From DASYKS01 sp031404815 (GTDB taxonomy: Bacteria; Acidobacteriota; Thermoanaerobaculia; Multivoradales; UBA5704), in contig JANNIH010000088.1 of assembly GCA_031404815.1 (NCBI GenBank), forward strand, positions 93,652-157,651: a stretch of 64,000 nucleotides of DNA, read 5' to 3'. The position numbers and the translations under genes were made by a program. The notes under the pieces are model-generated. The model was not told the DNA's origin and made no database searches. It saw only the letters and a list, made by a program, of their open reading frames with translations. Shown here one piece after another: positions 43,864-52,291 of this stretch; the stretch's first letter is position 1; every line of letters begins with the position of its first letter.

Positions 43864-43894
43864 GATGCACGAGATCTCCCATGCGATGCCTGTG

Positions 43895-44320
43895 CTACGG
43901 CTCGACCAACTTGGCGCCGGTTACGAAGTACTCGGTCTCGCCGAAGCAGTCGGTGGGAATCCCCTTGTGCTGCTCGTAGGACAGGGCCACCCGACGTCCG
44001 ACCGAATCGTTGATCACTCTGGCCACCGCGTCGTCGCGCACGCTGAACCTGAAGGTCTCGGACATCGTGCCCGGCAGGCTGACCATCGCGAGTTCCCCTT
44101 CCCAGGTCTTGCAGACCCAGCCCTTCTTCGAGAACTTCTGGACGTAGCCGGCCCGCTCCCCTTCCGAGAAATTGAACGAGAGCGCCGCCCAGAGATAGAG
44201 CGCGAAACCTCCCGCGGCCAGGAGTAGGAGGAGGATTCCGCCGAAAGCGAGGCGCCGCCAAAAGCGGCGTGGCGGTACGGGAGCGGTGGGAGAGGCGACG
44301 GGGGTGGACATCTCGGGCAT
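43895..44320 (-). CDS. Single-pass membrane protein of unknown function
   Basis: A 141-residue protein with a short Pro-rich cytoplasmic start, one membrane helix (LAFGGILLLLLAAGGFALYLWAAL) and a small external domain. The domain opens FSEGERAGYVQKFSKKGWVCKTWEGELAMV and ends GRRVALSYEQHKGIPTDCFGETEYFVTGA, with two cysteines. The SEGERAGxxxKFSxKGxxxKTxEGEL motif recurs in conserved hypothetical proteins of several phyla; no activity is known. GGAGG precedes the ATG. It lies 55 bp after rsmE in the same direction. Confidence 0.75.
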   Translation of the reverse strand: MPEMSTPVASPTAPVPPRRFWRRLAFGGILLLLLAAGGFALYLWAALSFNFSEGERAGYVQKFSKKGWVCKTWEGELAMVSLPGTMSETFRFSVRDDAVARVINDSVGRRVALSYEQHKGIPTDCFGETEYFVTGAKLVEP

Positions 44321-44375
44321 GGCGATTCCTCCAACACGAAAGGGGACGGCTCTGATTCTATCCCTCTCGCAATCC

Positions 44376-45101
44376 CTAATGTGGATTCGAGACGCCGGCC
44401 AACAACGCCAGGGCCGCTCCGGCCAACGCGGCGGTCTCGATCCGCAGGATGCGCGGTCCGAGCGTCACCGGGCGAAACCCGAGTGCTGTTGCGCTGTCAA
44501 CCTCCCCTTTGGTGAGCCCGCCTTCAGGGCCGACCAGCAGGGCCGCCGTGAGCATTTCCGGAGCGACGACGAGACCGGCAGCCCCTTGCGGATCGAGTAC
44601 CCAACGATCTTCGAAGCCGGCGGCCAAGGCCGGCAGGTGGCCCCAAGCGTGGGGACCGTCGATTGCGGGAAGTGTGGCGCCATGGCACTGTTCGAGCGCC
44701 GAGACCGCCACCCGGCGGAGACGTTCGAGCGTGCCGGAGCCGAATTCGCGCGGGGCGCGCCCGGTGTGGAGAAAGCGGATCGCGGCCACACCCAGCTCGG
44801 TCGCTTTCTCGACCAGCCAGGAGGCGCGCTCTGGCCGCAGGGTCGGTACCAGAAGGGTCAGGCGGAGTGCGGGTTCGTTTGCCGGTAGGGTCCGGATCGG
44901 TTCGATCGGCGCGATCCACCCCGCCTTGCGTTCGACCCGGGCGACCCGCCCGGCGCGTGCCCGGCCGCCGCCGTCGATCAGGCGCACGCAATCCCCCACC
45001 CGTGCGCGTCGGGCGCGGAATAGGTGGCGATAGGCCTCCCCTTCGACCGCGATCTCTGCGGCGGCGGCAAACTCTTCCGGGGAGATGAGCAGGGTGATCA
45101 C
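44376..45101 (-). CDS. rsmE: 16S rRNA m3U1498 methyltransferase RsmE
   Basis: SPOUT-class rRNA methyltransferase, 241 residues. The N-terminal PUA-like domain (EAYRHLFRARRARVGDCVRLIDGGGR) is followed by the knot domain: LVPTLRPERASWLVEKATELGVAAIRFLHTGRA, then LLVGPEGGLTKGEVDSATALGFRPVTLGPRILRIETAAL, which forms the SAM-binding trefoil. GTG 45101 is chosen because it overlaps the prmA stop as GTGA and gives the normal N-terminus. PrmA and RsmE side by side is a common bacterial arrangement. Confidence 0.93.
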   Translation of the reverse strand: MITLLISPEEFAAAAEIAVEGEAYRHLFRARRARVGDCVRLIDGGGRARAGRVARVERKAGWIAPIEPIRTLPANEPALRLTLLVPTLRPERASWLVEKATELGVAAIRFLHTGRAPREFGSGTLERLRRVAVSALEQCHGATLPAIDGPHAWGHLPALAAGFEDRWVLDPQGAAGLVVAPEMLTAALLVGPEGGLTKGEVDSATALGFRPVTLGPRILRIETAALAGAALALLAGVSNPH

Positions 45102-45982
45102 GCGCCGCCTGTGGCCCGAACCAGGCGGAAGGCGATCCACTCGTTGGCGATTCGCCGCCCGCGCTCGACCAGACCCAAAGCCGCCACCCGACCGAGGATC
45201 TCGTCGCCGCGCTCGGCGAGGATGCCGGAGAAGATCAGCTCGCCGCCCGGAGCGAGCCGCTCGATCAGGTCGGGCAGCTCCGCCAGAATCTCCTCGGGCA
45301 GCACGTTCAGGAGCACCAGGTCGAACCGCGATTTCGGATGCGGCGGGGCGACCAGCGCCGCGAGCCGGCCGGCGAAGTGGCGCGGAAAAAGACCGTTCAG
45401 TCGGCTGTTGTCGCGGGCGTGGATCGGCGCCCCGGGATCGAGGTCGAATGCCACCGCAGAGCGGGCACCGAAAGTGAGCGCCGCGAACGAGAGGACGGCG
45501 GTGCCGGCACCGACTTCGAGCGCCGAGCGCCCGGTGAGCCCCCCTGCGTCTGCCAGATCCTCGATCAGCTCGAGTGCGAGACGAGTCGATTCATGGCTAC
45601 CGACGCCGAAGGCCGAGCGTGCCGGCAGGCGGAGGAGGACTCGACCGGGAGGGACCTCGAAGGGGGGCTCGTCCGGCTCTCTCGGGTCGAGGAGGAGCCT
45701 CTTGCCGACCGGAAAGGGCACGGCGCTTTCCCGATAGCGGGCCAGCCAATCGACCTCGGAAACCGCCTCTCGACCGACCGACTCGATCTCATCCGTTCCC
45801 AGGAGCTGCACGGCGGAAAGATCGGGCTCCGGGCTCGTGGCGGCAAAGTACGCTTCGATCCGCACTCTTTCCCCATCGTGCGGCTTGATCTCCAACCCGA
45901 GCGTGCCGGCCGCCCAAAGCTCGGCGGCCACCAGATCCTCGAAGGGAAGCGGCACCAAGTAGATGCGACGGATATCGGTCAT
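45098..45982 (-). CDS. prmA: Ribosomal protein L11 methyltransferase PrmA
   Basis: A 294-residue class I methyltransferase that trimethylates ribosomal protein L11. It has the substrate-binding N-terminal domain, then FGVGSHESTRLALELIEDL, the SAM loop ALEVGAGTAVLSFAALTFGARSAVAFDLD and LVLLNVLPEEILAELPDLIERLAPGGELIFSGIL. PrmA normally has GTGxHxTT before the SAM site and NIL at the catalytic position; here these read GVGSHEST and NVL, close but not canonical. ATG 45982 is 10 nt after the PBP gene stop. A start at 46156 would overlap the PBP gene and is rejected. Confidence 0.88.
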   Translation of the reverse strand: MTDIRRIYLVPLPFEDLVAAELWAAGTLGLEIKPHDGERVRIEAYFAATSPEPDLSAVQLLGTDEIESVGREAVSEVDWLARYRESAVPFPVGKRLLLDPREPDEPPFEVPPGRVLLRLPARSAFGVGSHESTRLALELIEDLADAGGLTGRSALEVGAGTAVLSFAALTFGARSAVAFDLDPGAPIHARDNSRLNGLFPRHFAGRLAALVAPPHPKSRFDLVLLNVLPEEILAELPDLIERLAPGGELIFSGILAERGDEILGRVAALGLVERGRRIANEWIAFRLVRATGGA

Positions 45983-45992
45983 TGAGGCTCTT

Positions 45993-48458
45993 TCACCGGC
46001 GAAGCGCCGGGGGAGGGCCATCTTCGGCATCCGGATTCTGCGGCGCCGGGGCGTTCGGATCTTTCCCCCCGAAAACCTGGCGCAGCCAGTTCCGGAACGG
46101 ATGCCTCCCCTCGGGGGTGAGCCCTCCGGCATCCTCGCCGTCGAGCGGTTGGCCATCCTCGTCGAAGGCGCCGGAATCCGCCCAGCCGGTGTGGCGATCG
46201 CACAGCTGCGACGGCACTTTCCCCGCGGGGAAGACTTCGGTGATCACGTGGGGACAGAACTCGGTCGCCAACGCTCCGGTGGTCGGATCGATCATCGCGG
46301 TGCGCAACCCGGGTGGCTGGCGGAAGGGCGGATAGCCGCTCGGGCCGCGCACTGCCGCGGTGAACCGCACCCAAAGCGGCAGGGCGCCGCGCGCTCCAGA
46401 TAGGCGGGTCGGCGCGTTGTCGTCGAATCCGACCCAGACGACGGTCGCCCGATGGGTCGAATAGCCGCCGAACCAGGCGTCGCGCCGATCGTTGGTGGTG
46501 CCGGTCTTGCCGGCCAACGCGCCCTCGACACCTGCCGCCCGCACGCCGAAGCCGGTCCCCCGATCGATCACCCCTTGCAGCAGGGTGGTCACCAGGTAGG
46601 CCGACTGAGGCGACAGTACGCGCTCCGGCTCCGCCAGCGCCTCGCCTTCGACCGGCTTTCCGAAACGGTCGTACACCGCGGCCAGACCATGAACTTCCGG
46701 GCGAACACCGCCCGCGGCGAGTGTTGCGTAGACCCGCAACAGCTCTACCGGCGACACCGAAGTGGCGCCGAGCGCAACCGCCGGGAAAGGTTCCATCTCG
46801 GCCTCGACACCCATCGCGTGGGCGAGCGCCACAACTTTGTCCATTCCGACCTGCAGCGCGATGCGCGTGGTCGCCGGGTTGTAGCTGTGCTCAAGAGCCC
46901 GGCGCACGGTGACCCAACCGTGGAAACTGCCGTCGTCGTTCTTCGGGCTCCACGGCTTGCCCGCCATGTCGATGGTGAGCGGCGAATCCTCGACGAACGA
47001 CGCGGGCGTCCCTTTGCCCGATTCGAACAGCTGAGCGTAGACGATCGGTTTGAACGCACTGCCCGGCTGGCGCTTCGCCTGGCTCGCCCGGTCGAACTGG
47101 CTCCGCGCGTAGCTGCGCCCCCCCACATAGGCGAGCAGACCGCCGGTCGCCGGATCGACCGAGACCAGCGCGGCTTCCAAAGGGCCTTTGCTCACTCCTT
47201 GCGGCCCCTGGGCTTCGAGCCCGGCCAGGCCGCTCTCGACCGCAGTCTGCGCCGCGCGTTGATCCGTGAGGTCGAGTGTCGAGTAGAGAGCGAAGCCGGC
47301 ATCCGCGAGATCGGTGATCCGGAAGCGGCGCTCCGCCTCGCGCGTCATCGCGTCGCTGAAGTAAGGGGCGCGCCGACGGGTCGGCGCTTCCGGCTCGGCG
47401 TTCACCGGCAAGGCGAGCGCCCGAGCGACCCGTTCCGGCTCGGCGAGGCCGAGTTCCTCCAAGCGATGCAGAACCCAGTCGCGCCGCTGCCGACAACGCT
47501 CGGGGTGGGTCACCGGTGAATAGGGCGCCGGGGATTGGATCATCCCCGCAAGGGTCGCCGCCTCGGCGAGGTCGAGCTCGCGCGCATCCTTGCCGAAGAA
47601 GGCGCGTGACGCGGCGCCGACCCCAAGCACCGACACGCCGCCGCTCGACCCGAGGTAGATTTCGTTTAGGTACGACTCGAGGATCTGCTTCTTCTCGAAT
47701 CGCACTTCGAGCAGCACCGCGAGGATCGCCTCTTGCACTTTGCGCCAGAGCGAGCGCTCCTGGGTCAGAAAGATGTTCTTGACCAGCTGTTGGGTGAGCG
47801 TGCTGCCGCCCTGCCGGATGCCGCGCCCCCGAACATTGACCCAGAGCGCCCGGGCGACTCCCCGCACCGAAATGCCCGAGTGCTCAAAGAAGCTGTCGTC
47901 CTCTGCCGCGAGGACGGAGTTGACCAGATCCTGCGGCACCTGTTCGAGCCGGAGCGGCCGGCGCTCTTCGAGCTTCGGTCCGTAGTAGGAGGCGACCAAC
48001 GGCGGCTCGAGGACCATCTCGGCCACCGGCCGGCCGTCGCGTGTGATCGAGACGACCCGCGAACCGGAGGTTCGCAGATCGAACCGGGCCCCCCCTCGCT
48101 CGCCATCGGGTGTCGAGAAATAGCGCAAATGCACCTCGAGCCGGTCGCCCGTGCGGCGATATCGGCCCGAAGCCAGGGGTCCTTCCCCGGTGACCGCGCG
48201 ATAGCCGGCGGCGCGCAGCTCGGCGACCGAGCGCTCCAGGCTAGAGAGCCCGCCCCGTTCCAGGCGATCGATCCGGGCATAGAGCCGCGAGGGCTGACGA
48301 AAGATCACTTCGTCGAACCGGCCGGCCATCCGCCAGAACGGCAGAAAGGCGAGCAGCAGGATCACGCCGAGGGAAAGCGCGATCCATAGCAGGCGTCGCC
48401 GACGCCGCGGATTGGGCGAACCGGCTTCCGGGGTGGGGGGGCGAGGAGCGGCTGGCAT
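45993..48458 (-). CDS. Bifunctional penicillin-binding protein 1B
   Basis: Peptidoglycan polymerase and cross-linker of 821 residues with a short cytoplasmic tail and a membrane helix (LLWIALSLGVILLLAFLPFW). A UB2H-like region precedes the GT51 glycosyltransferase domain (VNSVLAAEDDSFFEHSGISVRG, RQGGSTLTQQLVKNIFLTQERS). The transpeptidase follows with SxxK in PGSAFKP (Ser467), SYN in LEHSYNPATT and KTG in LAGKTGTTNDRRDAWFGGY (Lys651). The C-terminal Pro/Asp-rich tail is non-conserved. It is the first gene of an operon with prmA and rsmE. Confidence 0.93.
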   Translation of the reverse strand: MPAAPRPPTPEAGSPNPRRRRRLLWIALSLGVILLLAFLPFWRMAGRFDEVIFRQPSRLYARIDRLERGGLSSLERSVAELRAAGYRAVTGEGPLASGRYRRTGDRLEVHLRYFSTPDGERGGARFDLRTSGSRVVSITRDGRPVAEMVLEPPLVASYYGPKLEERRPLRLEQVPQDLVNSVLAAEDDSFFEHSGISVRGVARALWVNVRGRGIRQGGSTLTQQLVKNIFLTQERSLWRKVQEAILAVLLEVRFEKKQILESYLNEIYLGSSGGVSVLGVGAASRAFFGKDARELDLAEAATLAGMIQSPAPYSPVTHPERCRQRRDWVLHRLEELGLAEPERVARALALPVNAEPEAPTRRRAPYFSDAMTREAERRFRITDLADAGFALYSTLDLTDQRAAQTAVESGLAGLEAQGPQGVSKGPLEAALVSVDPATGGLLAYVGGRSYARSQFDRASQAKRQPGSAFKPIVYAQLFESGKGTPASFVEDSPLTIDMAGKPWSPKNDDGSFHGWVTVRRALEHSYNPATTRIALQVGMDKVVALAHAMGVEAEMEPFPAVALGATSVSPVELLRVYATLAAGGVRPEVHGLAAVYDRFGKPVEGEALAEPERVLSPQSAYLVTTLLQGVIDRGTGFGVRAAGVEGALAGKTGTTNDRRDAWFGGYSTHRATVVWVGFDDNAPTRLSGARGALPLWVRFTAAVRGPSGYPPFRQPPGLRTAMIDPTTGALATEFCPHVITEVFPAGKVPSQLCDRHTGWADSGAFDEDGQPLDGEDAGGLTPEGRHPFRNWLRQVFGGKDPNAPAPQNPDAEDGPPPALRR

Positions 48459-48547
48459 CGAACGGCGGCAAGCGTACCAGGTCCGCCCGCGTAGGGCCAC
48501 GCGGACGGACCCGATGGATACCCAATGGTGCTTCGAAAGGATCGAGA

Positions 48548-49252
48548 TCAGAATCGGTAGGTGACACCCGCCGAAAGATCGCGACCGGAGAGGTCGAGGG
48601 TACCGAAACCGGCGAAGTCGTCGGTCAGTTGGTCATCGACCTCGTGCCAACGCCCCTCGGCGAAAAAGCCCCAGCTGCGGCCGATCGGTACTTCGAACCC
48701 GGCGAGCCAGTAATAGCCGTACGCGTCGCCCTCGGCGACCGAGTCGGCGCGGAAGATGGTCGGCGGCGGCGGGGTAAAGTCGATAAACCGCCCGTCCTCC
48801 TCCAGGCGCCAGGAATAGAGGCCGCCGCCGGCACCGAGGTAGGGGCGAAAGGCGGCGTTTCGGCCCGCCAAGTGAAAGACCAACCCCGCGGTGAGCGAGG
48901 AGATCTCGAGCGTCGTGGTATGCCCCACCGAACCGCCGCGGGGATCGGAAAAGCCGCGATACGACTGATCGAGCTGCCCTTGGTACGCGGACCCCGAAAA
49001 CAGCAGCCCGAAATGCGGTGTGAATTCGACCTGGTAGTCGACTCCGCCGATCGCGTCCTCGAAATCGGCGGCGCCACCGGTGAAGTCGCGCGCCTTGTCA
49101 TCCCAATACTGTGAATCGCCGGCCGGCTTGAAGGTGCCGAGGCGGAGACGGACGGACTGTTCGATCGGGCCGCTCGGCCCCTGAGCCTCGGCGGCCCCGG
49201 TGAAAAGCGTCGCTCCGAGCAAGAGAGCGGAGATTGCTGTGCGCTTCGACAT
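48548..49252 (-). CDS. Outer-membrane beta-barrel protein (OmpW-like)
   Basis: A 234-residue protein with a signal peptide (SKRTAISALLLGATLFTGAAEA) and alternating amphipathic strands ending in Phe (GRDLSAGVTYRF), as expected for insertion by BAM. Inner segments such as FRPYLGAGGGLYSW and GYYWLAGFEVPIGRSWGFFAEGRWHEV match small eight-stranded barrels of the OmpW/Ail type. Ligand or channel activity cannot be deduced. GGAGG precedes the ATG. It is separate from the PBP operon by 89 bp. Confidence 0.8.
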   Translation of the reverse strand: MSKRTAISALLLGATLFTGAAEAQGPSGPIEQSVRLRLGTFKPAGDSQYWDDKARDFTGGAADFEDAIGGVDYQVEFTPHFGLLFSGSAYQGQLDQSYRGFSDPRGGSVGHTTTLEISSLTAGLVFHLAGRNAAFRPYLGAGGGLYSWRLEEDGRFIDFTPPPPTIFRADSVAEGDAYGYYWLAGFEVPIGRSWGFFAEGRWHEVDDQLTDDFAGFGTLDLSGRDLSAGVTYRF

Positions 49253-49609
49253 GGCTGAATCATCCTCCAGCGCCCCAACGGGGGCGATCGTTGTTCGATT
49301 CGTAGGTAGAGCAACTGCGGTGCCAGACCGCGCGCAGATCCATAAACGTGTAATGGCATCAATGGTTTACAGATCCGACCCGGATCCGATCACGAGCGCT
49401 CCGCGCCTTGTGTGCCCCCGCGAGAGGACACCCGCACAAGCTCGCCGTCCTCTCCGGTGACAGACGTTGAGACGACCCGGTTCGCGATCGCCCCGGGTTG
49501 TCGCCGGGGACGATTTTTCGCGCCCTTTTGAGTGCGGGCGCGACGATCTGAACCCGGTCACTCCGCCACCTTTGCTCGCAGGCGGTGGGCGTTTATACTT
49601 CGCTCGCCA
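49253..49609. other. Intergenic region between divergent genes
   Basis: No gene is recognised in 357 bp. It contains the inverted repeat GAGAGGAC / GTCCTCTC (about 49432-49464) and, at its right end, TATACT (49594-49599) 10 nt before the ATG of the response regulator gene, a probable leaderless -10 box. Confidence 0.5.
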
Positions 49610-50806
49610 ATGTTCAAAGTCCTGGTTCTCGACGACGAGTCGATGGTGGTCGACATGCTGGCTCTCGCCTTGCGAGCGCCCGATGTTCATCTGACCACCT
49701 GCTTGGAGATCGAGGCCGCCGAGGCGTTGCTCAGCCAGGATCGCTTCGACGCCGTGGTCACCGACCTCTCGGTGTCTCCTCTCGGCGGACTCGAAGGGGT
49801 GCGCCTGATCCGCTTCGTGGCGACCCATTTTCCTGACACCGCGGTGTATGTGCTCTCGGGATTTCTCGACGAGAGCGTCCGCTCGATCTGTCACCTCATG
49901 GGTGTTGCGGCCGTGCTCGACAAACCGGGTGGTTTGGGCGAGCTTCGCCGGCTGCTGCTCGCCGAGCAGGCGAGGCTGGCGGCGACGTCCATCGACCTTC
50001 AAACGCTGCAGAGTCCACCGCACCCGCCGACCGTCGAGAAGGTGCCGCTGCTCGAAAGCTTCCTCGCCACCGGCCCGCTCCACGCCCTGTTGCAGCCGGT
50101 GGTGCCGTTGTTCGACGGCGGCCCCCCGTTCGAGGTCTTCGGTGTCGAGGGTCTCGCCCGCGGACCGGCCGGCGCCCTGCTCGGGATGCCTTCGCTGCTG
50201 TTCGCTTATGCGGCCAAGAAGGAGCTCGCGTTCGAGGTCGACCTGATGTGCATTCGTGCGGCGCTCGCCGAGTTCCGCGTTCTGCCGGGTCGGCTCGCCG
50301 CGTTCTTGAACGTCCAGCCGCGCTCGCTCACCCACCCGGAGTTCACCCCCCGGTTGGTCGCGGAGCTCGGCGCCGCTTCGGTCGCCCACGACCGGGTGAT
50401 TTTGGAGCTGACCGAGCAGCACACGATCTTGAACCCGCGGGCGTTCGCGGCCACCCTGGCCAAGCTGCGCGATCTCGGGCTACGGGTGGCACTCGACGAC
50501 TTCGGCGAAGGCTCTTCGAACCTGAACCTGTTCCTCGACCTGCGCCCGGAGTTCCTCAAGATCTCTTCCAGCTTCTGCCGCGGGATCGCGGAAGATCCGT
50601 TCAAGCAGACGCTGGTCCGCTCGACCGCCGAGATGGCGGCGCGAACGGGCGCGCGTACCGTGATGGAAGCGGTCGAGACCGCCGAAGAGGCCGAAGAGAT
50701 CCGCCGGCTCGGGATCGACTACGGCCAGGGGCACTTTTTCTCCCACCCAAGGACCGGCCGCGAGCTCGCCGCCGACCGGAGCTTGAAAATTCCACCCACC
50801 GTTTGA
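49610..50806 (+). CDS. Response regulator with EAL phosphodiesterase domain
   Basis: A 398-residue protein: N-terminal receiver (FKVLVLDDESMVVDML, Asp in DAVVTDLSVSPLGG, Lys in VLDKPGG) and a C-terminal EAL domain. Residues needed for cyclic-di-GMP hydrolysis are mostly kept: the EAL motif reads EGL (VEGLARGP), then Asn in FLNVQPRS, Glu in ILELTEQH, DDFG, Lys in EFLKISS, Glu in VMEAVET and Gln in YGQGHFF. So it is probably an active phosphodiesterase switched by phosphorylation. No kinase is directly adjacent except the ComP-like sensor 1.5 kb downstream. From 50807 to 50952 there is only a short hairpin (GGGCAAA / TTTGCCC). Confidence 0.88.
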   Translation: MFKVLVLDDESMVVDMLALALRAPDVHLTTCLEIEAAEALLSQDRFDAVVTDLSVSPLGGLEGVRLIRFVATHFPDTAVYVLSGFLDESVRSICHLMGVAAVLDKPGGLGELRRLLLAEQARLAATSIDLQTLQSPPHPPTVEKVPLLESFLATGPLHALLQPVVPLFDGGPPFEVFGVEGLARGPAGALLGMPSLLFAYAAKKELAFEVDLMCIRAALAEFRVLPGRLAAFLNVQPRSLTHPEFTPRLVAELGAASVAHDRVILELTEQHTILNPRAFAATLAKLRDLGLRVALDDFGEGSSNLNLFLDLRPEFLKISSSFCRGIAEDPFKQTLVRSTAEMAARTGARTVMEAVETAEEAEEIRRLGIDYGQGHFFSHPRTGRELAADRSLKIPPTV

Positions 50807-50952
50807 AGTTTTTTCGTCCTGGGTTGGGCAAAGGGTGTCCTCTTTTGCCCGGTTGGGCGCACTCTTGAACCGGCACGGCGCTCGCCGTCGAATTTCCGTC
50901 TCCACATGACCTCTTTCTTGTACGCGCGCCTAAGCTCGCCTGAGGAGGTTTC

Positions 50953-51015
50953 GTGAGAACGACGGCCGGGTCCGTGGACCGATCAATAACTACAACCGTT
51001 GGGAGGAGTACCTGA
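50953..51015 (+). CDS. Possible 20-codon leader ORF coupled to the peptide gene
   Basis: GTG 50953 is preceded by GAGGAGG at 4 nt. The frame encodes RTTAGSVDRSITTTVGRST after the start and ends in TGA that shares one base with the ATG of the next gene (TGATG). Such an arrangement can couple translation of the two. The peptide itself has no recognised feature; it may be a chance frame. Confidence 0.3.
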   Translation: MRTTAGSVDRSITTTVGRST

Positions 51016-51200
51016 TGTCGATCGAAAGTTTTCACCATGCCCTTCATGGCGCAGGCGACGCCGAACCGATGTTCGCCAAGCTCCGCGCCATTACCAAGAT
51101 CGAAGACCCTGCGTTGATGCTTGCCGCAGACAAGGATTTCATGTTGGGCGTTTGGGCAACGTGGAATCAGTCCGCGCAAACCTCTAGCGGCCTTTCCTAA
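51015..51200 (+). CDS. Precursor peptide, candidate ComX-like pheromone with Nif11-like leader
   Basis: A 61-residue peptide with GGAGG 7 nt before its ATG, encoded directly before a polyprenyl-transferase gene and a multi-TM sensor kinase. The leader part (SIESFHHALHGAG, MFAKLRAITKIEDPALMLAADKD) resembles Nif11-type leaders. The C-terminal stretch LGVWATWNQSAQTSSGLS holds Trp47 and Trp50. ComX pheromones of Bacillus are 50-60 residue precursors whose Trp near the C-terminus is prenylated by ComQ. Here Trp lies 11-14 residues from the end instead of 2-6, so extra trimming would be needed. A terminator-like hairpin follows. The role is inferred from gene order and composition; sequence identity to ComX is not evident. 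Confidence 0.6.
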   Translation: MSIESFHHALHGAGDAEPMFAKLRAITKIEDPALMLAADKDFMLGVWATWNQSAQTSSGLS

Positions 51201-51212
51201 AGGCCTATGCGC

Positions 51213-51243
51213 AGGGCGAAACACCGCACGGTTGTTTCGCCCT
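51213..51243 (+). terminator. Strong hairpin after the precursor peptide gene
   Basis: Perfect 11-bp stem AGGGCGAAACA / TGTTTCGCCCT around a nine-base loop, followed by GTCTCATTTTCC. It would end or thin out transcription after the peptide gene, giving more precursor than modifying enzyme, as is common for peptide pheromone and RiPP loci. Confidence 0.7.
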
Positions 51244-51308
51244 GTCTCATTTTCCCCACTGGCTTGCCGGTTGTCGTCACGCCCTTCCGACTTTGAGTCT
51301 CCGCATTG

Positions 51309-52289
51309 ATGCCAGCCGCCGCACCGAGCCCGCCCGCCCCACGTTTCGACCGCTTGAAGGAGCAAGTTCTCCGCTTGCCCGAGGTCTCCTCCTGGCCGGA
51401 GATGTGCGACATCATCGGCCGCGCGCAACACCGAGAAGAGATCTCGGTCTGGGAATATCCAGTGGTTGCCTGTCTCGCCTGCGGGGGCAGCGAAGAGCTC
51501 GCGCTTCCTGGAGCTGCAGCTATTTTCTGTGCGCTCGTCGGCATCCATTTGATCGACGACCTGCTCGACGACGATCCGGCCGGTGACTATCATCGCCTCG
51601 GCGTCGGCCGCGTCGCAAATCTCGCTTCCGCATTCCAAGCGGTGTCCCACCAGATGATTGAAATCTCGGATGGTCCACCGGGGCGAACCACTGAGCTTCA
51701 AGCGCAACTCTCCCGGGCGTTTCTGGGTACCGCCTGCGGTCAGGATCTCGACACCGTTGAATCGATCAGCGAGGAGGACTACTGGCGACGGGTCGAGGCC
51801 AAGACCCCGCCGCTGTTCGCCGCGGCCTTTGCTCTCGGAGGCTTGGCGGCAGGAGCGGCAGATGAAGTCATCATCGGATTCGAGCGTCTCGGGCGAAGCC
51901 TCGGCCGTTTCATCCAAGTGAGCGACGACCTCGCCGACGCACTCGCTTCTCCGGCTGGCGCCGATTGGCACCGTCCGAGGAACAACCTGGCCCTCCTCTA
52001 CGCCCTGACCGCAGACTACCCGGAACGTGGGGAGTTTGTCCGATTGGTCTCTCTATCAAACGATCCTGAGGCGCTCAAAACTGCGCAGACCCTCCTTTTC
52101 AAATCCGGGGCCGTAAGCTACTGTGCACTCCAAATGACCCACTTTTCGAACGAATCCCGTCGCGAAGTGCAACGTCTCGGCGTCTCTTCCCGAGATCCTC
52201 TCGACCACCTGATCGATCGAATCGTCCGCCCACTTGAGAACCTTCTGGCACTGGGTGGCGGAAGCGAACCTGCCCGACCGCCGGGGTAA
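51309..52289 (+). CDS. ComQ-like polyprenyl transferase
   Basis: A 326-residue trans-isoprenyl diphosphate synthase fold. The first Asp-rich motif is IDDLLDDD (Asp83, 84, 87), then GQDLD (144-148), KTPPLF near Lys165, and the second Asp motif QVSDDLAD (203-210). General chain-elongating synthases have DDxxD plus a preceding GGKRxRP and RRG after the first motif; neither is seen, so it is atypical as a chain elongator and fits ComQ, which transfers a preformed prenyl group to a Trp of ComX. It lies between the precursor peptide and the sensor kinase, 2 nt from the latter. No good ribosome binding site precedes the ATG. A role in isoprenoid synthesis is the alternative. Confidence 0.7.
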   Translation: MPAAAPSPPAPRFDRLKEQVLRLPEVSSWPEMCDIIGRAQHREEISVWEYPVVACLACGGSEELALPGAAAIFCALVGIHLIDDLLDDDPAGDYHRLGVGRVANLASAFQAVSHQMIEISDGPPGRTTELQAQLSRAFLGTACGQDLDTVESISEEDYWRRVEAKTPPLFAAAFALGGLAAGAADEVIIGFERLGRSLGRFIQVSDDLADALASPAGADWHRPRNNLALLYALTADYPERGEFVRLVSLSNDPEALKTAQTLLFKSGAVSYCALQMTHFSNESRREVQRLGVSSRDPLDHLIDRIVRPLENLLALGGGSEPARPPG

Positions 52290-52291
52290 CA

